Assembly: GCA_025210745.1 (NCBI GenBank)
Contig: JAOARC010000001.1
Location: 1-39,555, forward strand
DNA length: 39,555 nt
Source of the DNA: Bacteriovoracaceae bacterium
GTDB lineage: Bacteria > Bdellovibrionota > Bacteriovoracia > Bacteriovoracales > Bacteriovoracaceae
Reading direction: 5' to 3'
The position numbers were made by a program, and so were the translations under genes. Below are positions 15,057 through 24,102 of the stretch, in pieces. The notes beneath the pieces are model-generated. The model saw only the letters and a program-made list of their open reading frames with translations, was not told where the DNA came from and made no database searches. Position 1 is the stretch's first letter, and each line of letters begins with the position of its first letter.

Positions 15057-15926
15057 ATGATGAAAACTAAATTATTGATTTTAAGTACATTATCTGTTTA
15101 TGTATTTGCTAGTGGTGATATCAGCTATAATTTAGATTACTATGGTGATAGTATCTCTAAAAAAATGCTAAAGCATAATCATATAAGTTCTGCTGGCGAT
15201 ATATCCAAGATTCAAAGAGTGTTAGATCTTAATAACATTACTTGGGATGATGCTAAAAAATTGCCTATTGGATATGAATTTTATGTTTATAAAGCGCCAA
15301 AGAAATTTAAGGTTAACAATACTCCTATGGCCAAAAATTCTTACAAGAAAAACTACGGTATAGAAGTAGGAACATTTCATCATACACAAGATCAATCAGG
15401 AACAAGTGTTTATTCTGATCTATCTCAATATGTTAAGGCCAGCATGTCAGTGGGTACTTATTATGGATCTTTAAGACTAAATCGATATGCTTATTCTGCA
15501 GATAGCGAGCAAAACATTAGCGAGGATAATACTTCAGTTTTACATGAAGCTTCAGTTGGAAAGAAGTTTAGCTTTAATAGAATAAATGTAAATGCAGGCT
15601 TATTTAATGAGTCTTTGTTTTTATCTGATACAACAAGTTTAAATGCAATAGACTTTTCGTCAGTTAATGCAACGGGAACTCAAGGTGATATAAATACGAG
15701 CTTTGAATTTAAAAGAGGTAGAAACTTATTTACAGGTTTAAATTTAAAGTATGCTTTAATAGGAATAGATGCTTATTCAGCAGTAAAACCATATGTGGGA
15801 ACTAAGTTTAAGTATAATAAGACAAATTTAGCTCTTATATTAGAATATACTCAATCCGTTTTAGAAGATGGGGCAAATACAGTAAAAGAAAAACTTGCTA
15901 GTCTTGGTATAAAAGCCATATTTTAA
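15057..15926 (+). CDS. Outer-membrane beta-barrel protein with N-terminal LysM-like domain
   Basis: 289 residues (288 if the second ATG, 15060, is used; AAGG upstream suits either). Signal peptide ending near VFAS-GD. Residues about 20-80 resemble a LysM domain: YYGDSISKKMLKHNHI, then I-Q-R-V-L-D-L-N-N, then A-K-K-L-P-I-G-Y-E-F-Y-V-Y, like the L-x-x-L-N-x-x-x..L-x-x-G-x-x-L-x-I pattern, so it may bind peptidoglycan. From about 110 the alternating polar/hydrophobic strands with Tyr, Gly and Asn and the C-terminal GIKAIF (terminal Phe) fit a small outer-membrane barrel. It directly follows the FN3 lipoprotein gene and is likely co-transcribed; the hairpin at 15994 would end that transcript. Confidence 0.75.
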   Translation: MMKTKLLILSTLSVYVFASGDISYNLDYYGDSISKKMLKHNHISSAGDISKIQRVLDLNNITWDDAKKLPIGYEFYVYKAPKKFKVNNTPMAKNSYKKNYGIEVGTFHHTQDQSGTSVYSDLSQYVKASMSVGTYYGSLRLNRYAYSADSEQNISEDNTSVLHEASVGKKFSFNRINVNAGLFNESLFLSDTTSLNAIDFSSVNATGTQGDINTSFEFKRGRNLFTGLNLKYALIGIDAYSAVKPYVGTKFKYNKTNLALILEYTQSVLEDGANTVKEKLASLGIKAIF

Positions 15927-15993
15927 TATTTCAAATATGAAAAACATGGGCCAAGTGGTTTAAAACTTGTACCAAAGTAATCGAAATAAGAAT

Positions 15994-16020
15994 ACCTTCT
16001 GCTACAGCAGGAGGTTTTTT
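15994..16020 (+). terminator. Terminator hairpin that also contains the next gene's Shine-Dalgarno
   Basis: ACCTTCTGC (15994-16002), loop TACA, GCAGGAGGT (16007-16015), then T-run to 16020: a 9-base-pair stem with one G-U pair and a U-tract, the form of an intrinsic terminator for the 13308-15926 operon. The 3' arm is GCAGGAGG, a perfect Shine-Dalgarno six bases before ATG 16021. If transcription reads through, the folded hairpin hides the ribosome binding site. Confidence 0.75.
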
Positions 16021-17370
16021 ATGGCTAAATTATTTAAATTATTATTAACACTATTATTTCTTATTTCATGTGGAAACGATGTCAACAACACGGGCACAAT
16101 AAAACAAATAAACCCCAATGATGATTCAGATCTAGATGGAAAATCAAATATAGAAGAATATGGAGCGGGAACAGAAGCTTTTATCAATAAAAATATTGTA
16201 CCTGTATACTTAGATACTAAAAAATCTATGATTTATTTAGAGTATAGCGATGAGATTATAAAAAAAGAAAAACTTGTCATGATAAACTCACAAAGTGCGA
16301 GAATATTTTTATATAATGAATTTTTAAAATACAATCTTAAAGAACAATCTTCAAAAGCACAGACTTTAACCATGGGTGTACTAGGATGTATTCCAAAGGA
16401 GACTTTTAGATCTTTAAATATTAAGTATGGCTATACAAGTCCTCGGTTAATTAATCTTATTACAAGTTTTAATAATTCAAATATAAAAGATACGGACTTC
16501 TATGTATATGATTTTAAAACCATGAATAGAGTTGTATATGTAAAGAAAAAAGATGGACAACATATTAGTTATTCTATTGATTTTAAAAATTATTATGAAA
16601 ATACAGGAGTATGTATTTTATATAAAAAGAAAGATACAAATAGTATGGCCATTAAAAATAGTATAAAAGTATTAATTAAAGATAATAATTTATACCAAGT
16701 AGCTATTTTAACAAAAGATGTTTATGATTCTCAAACAATAATTCAAAAATTTAAAACAACTGATTATAAAGTACATAAAAGTAGTCATAATTATATTCTT
16801 ATGGCCAAAGACAATACTCATATTTCACAAAAAAGATTTTATGAGTCTAATAAAATTGTACTTAATGATATTTATATTGGAGATACTATTAAATTAAATA
16901 TTAACTCCATATCTCATATTAGTAATAGTAATATAATGGAAAAACGTATTTATTCTGATAGAAGATATAAGAGCTCAAAGATTTGGGAAATGAAAAAAAA
17001 TAAAAACTGTGGATCATTTCATAGGCCAAGATTAAAAGACGTTTTTTCTCAAAGGAATTTAGATGACTTTGGTGAAGGGGAGATGACAATTAAAATAGGT
17101 GCGATTAGAGCAAAGCCTATTTTTAGAAGCTATAATAACTTTTCATATGAAATTAAGATTACAAAAGATATGCTTAAAGAGGGAAAAGTTATCATAAGCA
17201 TAATACCAAAATCTAAAACAAAATATAAGTATTTAACTCACAATTTTTCAAAACTTTTAACAACAGCTACATATAGATGGAGATGTCATTATAACTTCAA
17301 TAATCTATCAAGTTTCAAAAATACACTTGTTCTTAAGCATAATGTGAAACTTGATATTATTAGAAATTAA
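16021..17370 (+). CDS. Lipoprotein with a calcium-binding Asp-rich loop, function unknown
   Basis: 449 residues from ATG 16021. The frame is open upstream to 15967, but only this ATG follows a Shine-Dalgarno (AGGAGG) and starts a signal peptide, MAKLFKLLLTLLFLISC, with lipobox L-I-S-C and lipid Cys17. Residues 33-46, N-D-D-S-D-L-D-G-K-S-N-I-E-E, match the D-x-D-x-D-G-x-x-N-x-x-E loop of EF-hand/thrombospondin type 3 calcium repeats, a common linker in surface proteins. The remaining 400 residues are Lys, Asn, Ile and Tyr-rich with predicted beta strands and no recognised domain. The 3' end overlaps the convergent gcvP stop by 4 bases. Confidence 0.75.
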   Translation: MAKLFKLLLTLLFLISCGNDVNNTGTIKQINPNDDSDLDGKSNIEEYGAGTEAFINKNIVPVYLDTKKSMIYLEYSDEIIKKEKLVMINSQSARIFLYNEFLKYNLKEQSSKAQTLTMGVLGCIPKETFRSLNIKYGYTSPRLINLITSFNNSNIKDTDFYVYDFKTMNRVVYVKKKDGQHISYSIDFKNYYENTGVCILYKKKDTNSMAIKNSIKVLIKDNNLYQVAILTKDVYDSQTIIQKFKTTDYKVHKSSHNYILMAKDNTHISQKRFYESNKIVLNDIYIGDTIKLNINSISHISNSNIMEKRIYSDRRYKSSKIWEMKKNKNCGSFHRPRLKDVFSQRNLDDFGEGEMTIKIGAIRAKPIFRSYNNFSYEIKITKDMLKEGKVIISIIPKSKTKYKYLTHNFSKLLTTATYRWRCHYNFNNLSSFKNTLVLKHNVKLDIIRN

Positions 17371-20327
17371 ACTTCGCTTTTATGTGCCTCTAGGATCTTC
17401 TGAATAATTTCACTTTGCCCCATATTTCTTAATAAATCTGGGGCAACTTTATCTTCTAGAATTGAAGCCAATTTTGGCTCAATCTTCTCACTTAAAATTA
17501 AATCTTTATTTGCTTTAACTTCATCTACTTTTCTAACAGGTGTAAAGTGAGGAGTGGTAGTTAAAATCTCAGGGTATTCCGATACCATTTTATAAATTGT
17601 TTCAACGACTTCACAAAATCCATCAAGTTCACTTTTTGAATAAGACTCAGTTGGTTCTAACATCAGACCATAAACTTCTGGAAATGCGACTGTTGGAGCA
17701 TGAAACCCAAAGTCTAAAAATAACTTTCCAACCTTTGCTATAACAGCCGATTTTGGAGTTCCTTTTTCTATGGCCCTTTCAAATACATCATCTGGTAGTG
17801 TTAAGATAAACTCATGCATTCTAGGCGTATCTTCAGAATGAGCTGGTAGAATAGGGTACGTGCTTCGTAATTTTTTATATAAGTATCTAGCACTTAATAC
17901 AGATACAGCACTCATTTTCTTAATTCCATCATGACCTAATGCTTTAAGATATGTAAGTGTTCTAACTTTATGAGCAAAGTTTCCATAATGTCTGTGAAAT
18001 GAACCAATACTTGTTAATGGTTTTTGAGTGTAATACTTATCACTATCCTTAAGGATTTGAACTCCTGGCATATAGTCAATAAGCTTTTCACTTACGGCGA
18101 CAATGGCATCTCCTGGTCCACCACCGCCATGAGGAATAGACCAAGTTTTGTGAAGGTTATTATGAACTGCATCGACTCCGATTTTTTGAAGATCAATCCA
18201 TCCTGCGATGGCATTCATGTTGGCACCATCCATATAAACAAGACCACCCACATCGTGAATTTTCTTACTCATCTTTGCAAAGTCAGTTTCAAAGATACCT
18301 GCAGTATTTGGGTTTGTTACCATAACAGCTGCAATTGATTTTCCATGCTTATCTATAAGTTCACTCATTTGAGCAAAGTTCATTTTTCCTGTTTCATCAG
18401 CATCAATAGTTACAATTCCATAAGTAATATCGCCAACTTTTTTTGTTTGATATCCTGCCATGGTTGCTGTCGCTGGATTTGTTCCATGGGCAGACCTTGG
18501 AATAAGGACAATATTTCTAGAATCCTTTTGCCCATTATCAGCATGATAGTCTTGAAACATTTTTAAGCCAACAAGTTCACCTTGTGCGCCTGCCACAGGT
18601 TGTGTTGTAACAGCTGGAAGACCTGTAATTTGCTTAAACCAGTTTTGAATTTCAAATAAGAGTTCTAGATTTCCCTGAACATCTTTTTCTAATGCTTGTG
18701 GATGTGTATCAGTAAAACCTGGTAAAGAGGCTGCCCAGTCATTAATCTCAGGATTGTATTTCATAGTACAGCTACCAAGAGGGTATATCCCTTCATCAGG
18801 TGAAAGATTTTGCTTACCTAGTCTTTGGTAGTAATTATCTAAGTCATCCGTAGAAAATGCTGGGATAGAGTAGTTTTTAACTCTTTTTTGTGTGGATGGA
18901 ATCTCATTTATAATTTCAGAAATTGATCCTTTTTTAAAGTGTTTTGCAAAAAAGCTAACAACACTTGAAAGATCTCTTTTTGATTGTCTATCTGTAGTAG
19001 TTATCTTAAGAAGGTTATCTTTTTGACCAGCTCTCTTTGAAACATTAATCCCTACAGCGATTCCTTCATTTGATGCAAGATTTATAAGTTCATCAACAGA
19101 TTTATTAGTTTTTAGAGTCACTTCATTGAAAAATGCACCATTAAAAGCAAGCTCAATTCCTTCAAATAGGCTAAGTTCTCTAGCAAGATCTTTAGCATTT
19201 TCATGAGCTGTTTCAAACATCTTTGCTAGTCCCTCATCACCTCTATTTAGAAGTGAAGCTCCACATGCTGATGCTACAAATGATTGGTTAGAACAAATAT
19301 TACTTGTAGCTTTTTCACGTCTAATATGTTGCTCTCTAGTAGATAGAATAATAGATTTACATTCATTACCGTTAGAATCAACAGTCTTTCCTATATATCT
19401 TCCAGCAGTATTTCTAATTCCTGTTTTATTGTCTTTATTAAACCTTATGGCAAAAATTCCAAGACCAGGTCCACCAAAGTTAGGTCCAATTGTTAAGTGT
19501 TGACCTTCTGCTACGATCATATCAACGCCTGTTTGTCCCCATGCGCTTGGCTCTTTTAATCCATTATTTGAAATAGCTACTGGATCAATAACTCCTATTG
19601 TAAGAAGACCTTTGTTCTTACAGATTTTTGTAATCTCATCAAAGTCTTCAATGATTCCAAATGTACCAATTTGAGAAAAAGTAAATGAAGCATATTCATT
19701 GGAGTTAATTTTTTCTTTTAATGTATCTAAATTTATTTTTCCTGTAGCAGGATCAATATCTAAGTATTCAATTTCAAGTTCAGTATGTTTTTTAATGGTC
19801 TCTAAAACTTCGATATCACCAGGGTATAAGTTTTTTGCAACTAAGGCTTTATTTACTTTTCTTTTTATTCTTTTGGCACAGTTAATCGCTTCAAATAGAC
19901 AAGTTGCTCTTTCATAAAAAGACGCATTAACAGCTTCAAAACCAGTTATGCTTGCTAGGGCACTTTGGTATATCCACAGAGTTTGAAGTGTACCCTGACT
20001 TCTTTCAGGCTGATAAGGAGTATAGGCAGTAGTTAACCCTCTTATATTACAAACCTTTGGAACGATTTCACTTACGGAGTAATCAAATAATCCATCACCA
20101 ATTAAATTTAGTTTTAAATTATTTTTCTTACTAAGAGACTCCATATCTTCTTTAATGTTTTTATGGGAAATGCTCATGGGAAGATTCATTTGAGAAAGTT
20201 TATGGTCGTTTTCAATATGAGAGTATAAGTCTTCTAATTTTTCTAAACCAAGATATTCAAGCATTTGCTTGATGTCCGCATCACTAGTTCCTATATAGTG
20301 TGGAAGGTTTTCTCTAAAACTTGCCAT
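17367..20327 (-). CDS. gcvP: Glycine dehydrogenase (aminomethyl-transferring), P protein of the glycine cleavage system
   Basis: 986 residues from ATG 20327, which has AAGGAAAT upstream; an in-frame ATG at 20372 would add 15 atypical residues. This is a one-chain P protein (E. coli about 957): N-terminal PLP-fold half to about residue 440, C-terminal half with NLHKTWSIPHGGGGPG, whose Lys727 is the pyridoxal-phosphate lysine. The enzyme decarboxylates glycine and passes the aminomethyl group to lipoyl-GcvH. gcvH, gcvT and lpd are not in the window. The upstream interval (20328-20403) is too short for a glycine riboswitch and shows none. It is divergent from rsmJ. Confidence 0.96.
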   Translation of the reverse strand: MASFRENLPHYIGTSDADIKQMLEYLGLEKLEDLYSHIENDHKLSQMNLPMSISHKNIKEDMESLSKKNNLKLNLIGDGLFDYSVSEIVPKVCNIRGLTTAYTPYQPERSQGTLQTLWIYQSALASITGFEAVNASFYERATCLFEAINCAKRIKRKVNKALVAKNLYPGDIEVLETIKKHTELEIEYLDIDPATGKINLDTLKEKINSNEYASFTFSQIGTFGIIEDFDEITKICKNKGLLTIGVIDPVAISNNGLKEPSAWGQTGVDMIVAEGQHLTIGPNFGGPGLGIFAIRFNKDNKTGIRNTAGRYIGKTVDSNGNECKSIILSTREQHIRREKATSNICSNQSFVASACGASLLNRGDEGLAKMFETAHENAKDLARELSLFEGIELAFNGAFFNEVTLKTNKSVDELINLASNEGIAVGINVSKRAGQKDNLLKITTTDRQSKRDLSSVVSFFAKHFKKGSISEIINEIPSTQKRVKNYSIPAFSTDDLDNYYQRLGKQNLSPDEGIYPLGSCTMKYNPEINDWAASLPGFTDTHPQALEKDVQGNLELLFEIQNWFKQITGLPAVTTQPVAGAQGELVGLKMFQDYHADNGQKDSRNIVLIPRSAHGTNPATATMAGYQTKKVGDITYGIVTIDADETGKMNFAQMSELIDKHGKSIAAVMVTNPNTAGIFETDFAKMSKKIHDVGGLVYMDGANMNAIAGWIDLQKIGVDAVHNNLHKTWSIPHGGGGPGDAIVAVSEKLIDYMPGVQILKDSDKYYTQKPLTSIGSFHRHYGNFAHKVRTLTYLKALGHDGIKKMSAVSVLSARYLYKKLRSTYPILPAHSEDTPRMHEFILTLPDDVFERAIEKGTPKSAVIAKVGKLFLDFGFHAPTVAFPEVYGLMLEPTESYSKSELDGFCEVVETIYKMVSEYPEILTTTPHFTPVRKVDEVKANKDLILSEKIEPKLASILEDKVAPDLLRNMGQSEIIQKILEAHKSEV

Positions 20328-20403
20328 ATTTTTAATTTCCTTTGATGTATTTTTTGCTATATTTTCTACCATAAAGTAGTGATTTTGTAAGGATTCAAAA
20401 TAG

Positions 20404-21108
20404 ATGTCTATGAGATTTTTATTAGATAATAAAGAAATAAGTTTGGGTGATGCGTTAAGAATTTTACCAAATCTTGCAATTTATTTTGAAGTTTTAAAAG
20501 ATAAAGCTCTTGAATGCCATATTGATGATAAAAAGTTGATTGTTGTTAATGATAAATCAAAAATTTTTATTGATATCGACCGAGATCTTGAGTATCACAA
20601 AAAATTTTTTTATAAGCATTCAATTTATAAGGAACCTCTAGCAAAGGCCATAGGGCTGAAGAAGGGACAGCTTAAGCCAAAAGTCGTGGATACAACGGGA
20701 GGATTCTTATCTGATAGTTTGCTATTATTAAGCTTTGGGCTTGATGTTTCTGTTTGTGAAAGAAATCCTTTATCGGCTATGTTAATTCAAAATGCGATTG
20801 ATAATACGCATGTTGAACTCGATTTTAGTTATGGATGTATAACAGATCTAAAACTAGATGCTGATGTGGCTTATTATGATCCTATGTATAGTCATAAAAA
20901 TGAAAAGACGAGTCCTAAGAAGCATATGAAGCTATTTAGAGACTTTATTGGTGTGGACGAAGATAGTGTGTCTACAGCAAAATTTCTTATCGATAATTAT
21001 AAAAGAGTTGTTATAAAGCGATCAGTTAAGGCTCCATTTTTAATCGATTTACCTTCTCATTCGATAAGTGGTAAGTCCACAAGATATGACGTTTATATGG
21101 CCAATTAA
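20404..21108 (+). CDS. rsmJ: 16S rRNA (guanine-1516-N2)-methyltransferase RsmJ-like
   Basis: 234 residues. RsmJ/YhiQ family signature: a SAM-binding VVDTTGGFLSDSLLLLSFGL, C-E-R-N-P at the end of strand 2, and Y-Y-D-P-M-Y-S-H-K with the D-P-M-Y motif, then V-V-I-K-R-S-V-K-A-P-F and a C-terminal S-T-R-Y-D-V-Y. The family methylates N2 of G1516 in 16S rRNA. Starts are ATG 20404 or 20410, with AAGG about 11 bases upstream. Divergent from gcvP; the next gene begins 58 bases later with its own ribosome binding site. Confidence 0.88.
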   Translation: MSMRFLLDNKEISLGDALRILPNLAIYFEVLKDKALECHIDDKKLIVVNDKSKIFIDIDRDLEYHKKFFYKHSIYKEPLAKAIGLKKGQLKPKVVDTTGGFLSDSLLLLSFGLDVSVCERNPLSAMLIQNAIDNTHVELDFSYGCITDLKLDADVAYYDPMYSHKNEKTSPKKHMKLFRDFIGVDEDSVSTAKFLIDNYKRVVIKRSVKAPFLIDLPSHSISGKSTRYDVYMAN

Positions 21109-21166
21109 CCCCTACTAATGATATAAATCTTGCCAAATAATTAAATTAATTTAAGGACCTAAGTTT

Positions 21167-22156
21167 ATGAGTTATGACGTTTATGGAATTGGAAATGCTC
21201 TTGTTGATATGGAGTTTGAAGTAAGTGATGATTTTTTATCGCGAAATAATATCGACAAAGGATTAATGACACTTGTTGAAGAAGATAGACAGGATGAAAT
21301 CTTAGCGAAATTACCTAGTGGAGCTAAGAGACAATGTGGTGGATCTGCTGCAAATACAATTATTGCTATTTCTCAGTTTGGAGGAAAGTCATTCTACTCG
21401 TGTAAGGTTGCTAATGATGAGTCAGGAAAGTTTTATTTAGATGATTTAAATTCAAACCATGTTGATACGAAACTAACAGCTGATACAGCTCCAAGTGGAA
21501 CAACTGGTAAATGTATGGTCTTAGTTACAAAAGATGCTCAAAGAACGATGAATACTTACTTAGGTATTACGGGAAGCTTTAGTGATGAGCAACTTGATTT
21601 CGATAAATTGAAAAAGTCAAATTGGTTATATGTTGAAGGATATTTAGTAGCGTCTGAAACGGGAGTGGAAGCTGCTTTGAAGGCGTTACAATTTGCTAAA
21701 GATAATAATATAAGAAGAGCTCTTACATTGAGTGACCCAAATATGGTTAAGTTTTTTAGAGAAAACTTTAATAAGATGTTTCATATTGGGATTGATCTGC
21801 TGTTTTGTAATGAAGATGAGGCGATGGAGTTTACTGGGGCTGAGACAATAGATGAAGCTAAAGAAAAGCTTAAGTCTTTTAGCAGTAATTATGTGATTAC
21901 TTTAGGGAAAAATGGAGCCGTTTCTTGGGATGGAAGTCAGTATGTTGAGATAAAGCCATATGTTGTAGATGCAATAGATACTAATGGTGCTGGAGATATG
22001 TTTGCTGGAGCTTATCTTTATGGGCTTACTAGTGGGAAATCTGTTGAGCAGAGTGGGAAATTAGCTTCTTATGCCTGTGCAAAGATAGTATCTCGTTTTG
22101 GTCCAAGATTAGATTTACAGACAATTAAAGAAGTACACAAAGAAATTTTAGGGTAA
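21167..22156 (+). CDS. Adenosine kinase-like PfkB sugar/nucleoside kinase
   Basis: 329 residues, ribokinase/PfkB fold. N-terminal VYGIGNALVDMEFEV, substrate-binding CGGSAANTI near residue 57, and C-terminal DTNGAGDMFAGAYLYGL with the catalytic Asp. The GNALVD plus CGGSAANT combination is typical of bacterial and eukaryotic adenosine kinases, which make AMP from adenosine. Start supported by AAGGA upstream of ATG 21167. It is four bases ahead of asnS and likely co-transcribed. With gsk at 5959 this is the second nucleoside-type kinase in the window, consistent with salvage from prey or environment. Confidence 0.88.
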   Translation: MSYDVYGIGNALVDMEFEVSDDFLSRNNIDKGLMTLVEEDRQDEILAKLPSGAKRQCGGSAANTIIAISQFGGKSFYSCKVANDESGKFYLDDLNSNHVDTKLTADTAPSGTTGKCMVLVTKDAQRTMNTYLGITGSFSDEQLDFDKLKKSNWLYVEGYLVASETGVEAALKALQFAKDNNIRRALTLSDPNMVKFFRENFNKMFHIGIDLLFCNEDEAMEFTGAETIDEAKEKLKSFSSNYVITLGKNGAVSWDGSQYVEIKPYVVDAIDTNGAGDMFAGAYLYGLTSGKSVEQSGKLASYACAKIVSRFGPRLDLQTIKEVHKEILG

Positions 22157-22159
22157 AGA

Positions 22160-23542
22160 ATGAATGTAGTAAGTATTAAAGATTTATATGAGAAAAAACC
22201 AATCGGTGAATCGATGCTTATTGGTGGGTGGATAAAATCACTTAGAAAATCAAAAGCTTTTTCTTTTGTTGTTATTAACGATGGCTCAACTCAAAAAGAC
22301 CTTCAGGTTATTGTTGATGATAAGTTTGATAATTATGAAGACTTTGTAAAGTGTACAACTGGAAGTAGTGTTATTTTTGATGCTAAAATTGTTGAGTCTC
22401 AAGGAAAACAAGACTTTGAAGCACAAGCTAATGGAATTGATTTTTTTCATGCGGCTGCTGATGATTATCCTCTTCAAAAGAAGGGAACATCAATGGAATT
22501 TCTAAGAGAAGTAGCTCATATTAGGCCAAGAACAAATACTTTTGGAGCTGTATTTAGAGTAAGGCATGCTTTAACAATGGCCACTCATAAATTTTTTAGT
22601 GATAGGGGATATTTTAATGTTCATACTCCAATTATCACTGCTATGGATGCAGAAGGTGCTGGAGAGATGTTTAGAGTATCAACACTTGATCCAAAAAAAC
22701 TTCCAATGAATGATAAAGGTGAAGTTGATTGGAATAAGGATTATTTTGGAAAAGAATCTTTTTTAGCAGTTACTGGACAATTAGAAGGGGAAGCTTTTGC
22801 TTGTGGTCTTGGAAAAGTTTATACATTTGGACCTACTTTTAGATCTGAGAACTCTAATACAGCAAGACACTTAAGTGAGTTTTGGATGATTGAGCCAGAG
22901 GTAGCTTTTGCTGATTTAGACGATGTTGCTGATCTTGGAGCTGACTATATTAAGTATATGATTCAATATGCAATGGACAATTGTGCTGATGAACTAGCAT
23001 TTTTTAATAAGTTTATAAGTAAAGGTCTTTTAGATAAATTAAACAATGTTCTTGATAAGCCATTTACAAAGATTACTTATACCGAGGCAATTGATATATT
23101 AGCAAACTCTAATAAGAAGTTTGAATATAAAGCTGATTGGGGGAGGGACCTTCAAACAGAACATGAAAGGTTCTTAACTGATGAGCATTTTCAAGGTCCT
23201 GTTATTGTAACAGATTATCCAAGAGATATTAAAGCATTCTATATGAAGCAAAATGATGATGGAAAAACAGTTAGGGCAATGGACATTCTTGTTCCTGGTG
23301 TTGGGGAGATCATTGGTGGTTCTCAAAGAGAAGAGTCTTACGATAAATTAGTTGCAAGAATGAATGAAATGAACATGCATCAAGATCTTTATAAGTGGTA
23401 CTTAGACCTTAGAAGATTTGGAACTGTTCCTCATGCTGGATTTGGTCTTGGTTTTGAAAGAGCAGTTATGTATATAACTGGGATGAGCAATATTAGAGAC
23501 GTTATCCCATTTGCTAGAACGCCTAAGAATTTAGAATTCTAA
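22160..23542 (+). CDS. asnS: Asparaginyl-tRNA synthetase
   Basis: 460 residues. Class IIb synthetase: N-terminal OB-fold anticodon-binding domain (residues about 15-110, IGGWIKSLRKSK), motif 2 GPTFRSENSNTARHLSEFWM with the AsnRS-type S-E-F-W-M-I-E-P-E, and motif 3 GFGLGFERAVMYITGMSNIR followed by FARTPKNLEF. It charges tRNA-Asn. The Shine-Dalgarno lies in the last codons of the adenosine kinase gene. The stop TAA shares its final A with the next gene's ATG. Confidence 0.97.
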   Translation: MNVVSIKDLYEKKPIGESMLIGGWIKSLRKSKAFSFVVINDGSTQKDLQVIVDDKFDNYEDFVKCTTGSSVIFDAKIVESQGKQDFEAQANGIDFFHAAADDYPLQKKGTSMEFLREVAHIRPRTNTFGAVFRVRHALTMATHKFFSDRGYFNVHTPIITAMDAEGAGEMFRVSTLDPKKLPMNDKGEVDWNKDYFGKESFLAVTGQLEGEAFACGLGKVYTFGPTFRSENSNTARHLSEFWMIEPEVAFADLDDVADLGADYIKYMIQYAMDNCADELAFFNKFISKGLLDKLNNVLDKPFTKITYTEAIDILANSNKKFEYKADWGRDLQTEHERFLTDEHFQGPVIVTDYPRDIKAFYMKQNDDGKTVRAMDILVPGVGEIIGGSQREESYDKLVARMNEMNMHQDLYKWYLDLRRFGTVPHAGFGLGFERAVMYITGMSNIRDVIPFARTPKNLEF

Positions 23543-24102
23543 TGAAATTCTTTCTTTTACTATTTATTTGCCTAAGTTCTTTTGCAAAAGGCAAAGTTAT
23601 TTTCGATTTAGATGAGTATTACCAATATATATCTAATAAAAAATTAAGCTTTGATAATAGATTTTATAAAGCTTCAAAGTTAAAAGTTGATTTTGAAGCT
23701 TATATTATTTCTTCTAAAAAGATTATTAACTCTTATAAAACATCTAGATATCAAACTCTTATAAATTATCCTTTTATTACGAACTTATTTTGGCTTCTTA
23801 TGGATATAGATGTTAAGAATGTAAAGTTTGCCTTTAAGGATCAGGATACGGCTAAAAATATTGATCTTGTTTATGATAAGTTCAAGTTTGATAATCTTAA
23901 AAGCTTTTATAAAGAAAAGCTAAAGCTTAAAGATAAAAATGTTGAGCTTTTAATAAAAGCTGCTTTATACAAAAAATTTAGAACATTTCAAAAATCTTCA
24001 TATTATGAAATTGAAAGAGTTTTTTCTGATCAAGAACTATTAAATTTAGTTATTGAGTATCGGGATTTTCATTTGAGGTTTATAACTCAACTTAATGATT
24101 AA
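23542..24102 (+). CDS. Small secreted protein of unknown function, coupled to asnS
   Basis: 186 residues with signal peptide MKFFLLLFICLSSFAKG. The body is rich in Lys, Phe, Tyr and Asp, predicted helical, with no cysteines or recognised domain. Its ATG overlaps the asnS stop (TAATG), so it is translated by coupling. The 3' end overlaps the convergent sbcC stop by 11 bases, leaving no room for a separate terminator. A secreted protein coupled to a tRNA synthetase is probably co-located for packing reasons rather than function. Confidence 0.75.
   Translation: MKFFLLLFICLSSFAKGKVIFDLDEYYQYISNKKLSFDNRFYKASKLKVDFEAYIISSKKIINSYKTSRYQTLINYPFITNLFWLLMDIDVKNVKFAFKDQDTAKNIDLVYDKFKFDNLKSFYKEKLKLKDKNVELLIKAALYKKFRTFQKSSYYEIERVFSDQELLNLVIEYRDFHLRFITQLND

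Noticed and set aside
15927..16020. Possible c-di-GMP or preQ1 riboswitch ahead of the lipoprotein gene
   Set aside because: Only the terminator hairpin is clear; no conserved aptamer core could be matched by eye.
20328..20403. Possible glycine riboswitch for gcvP
   Set aside because: The 76-base gap is too short and lacks the conserved glycine-aptamer elements.
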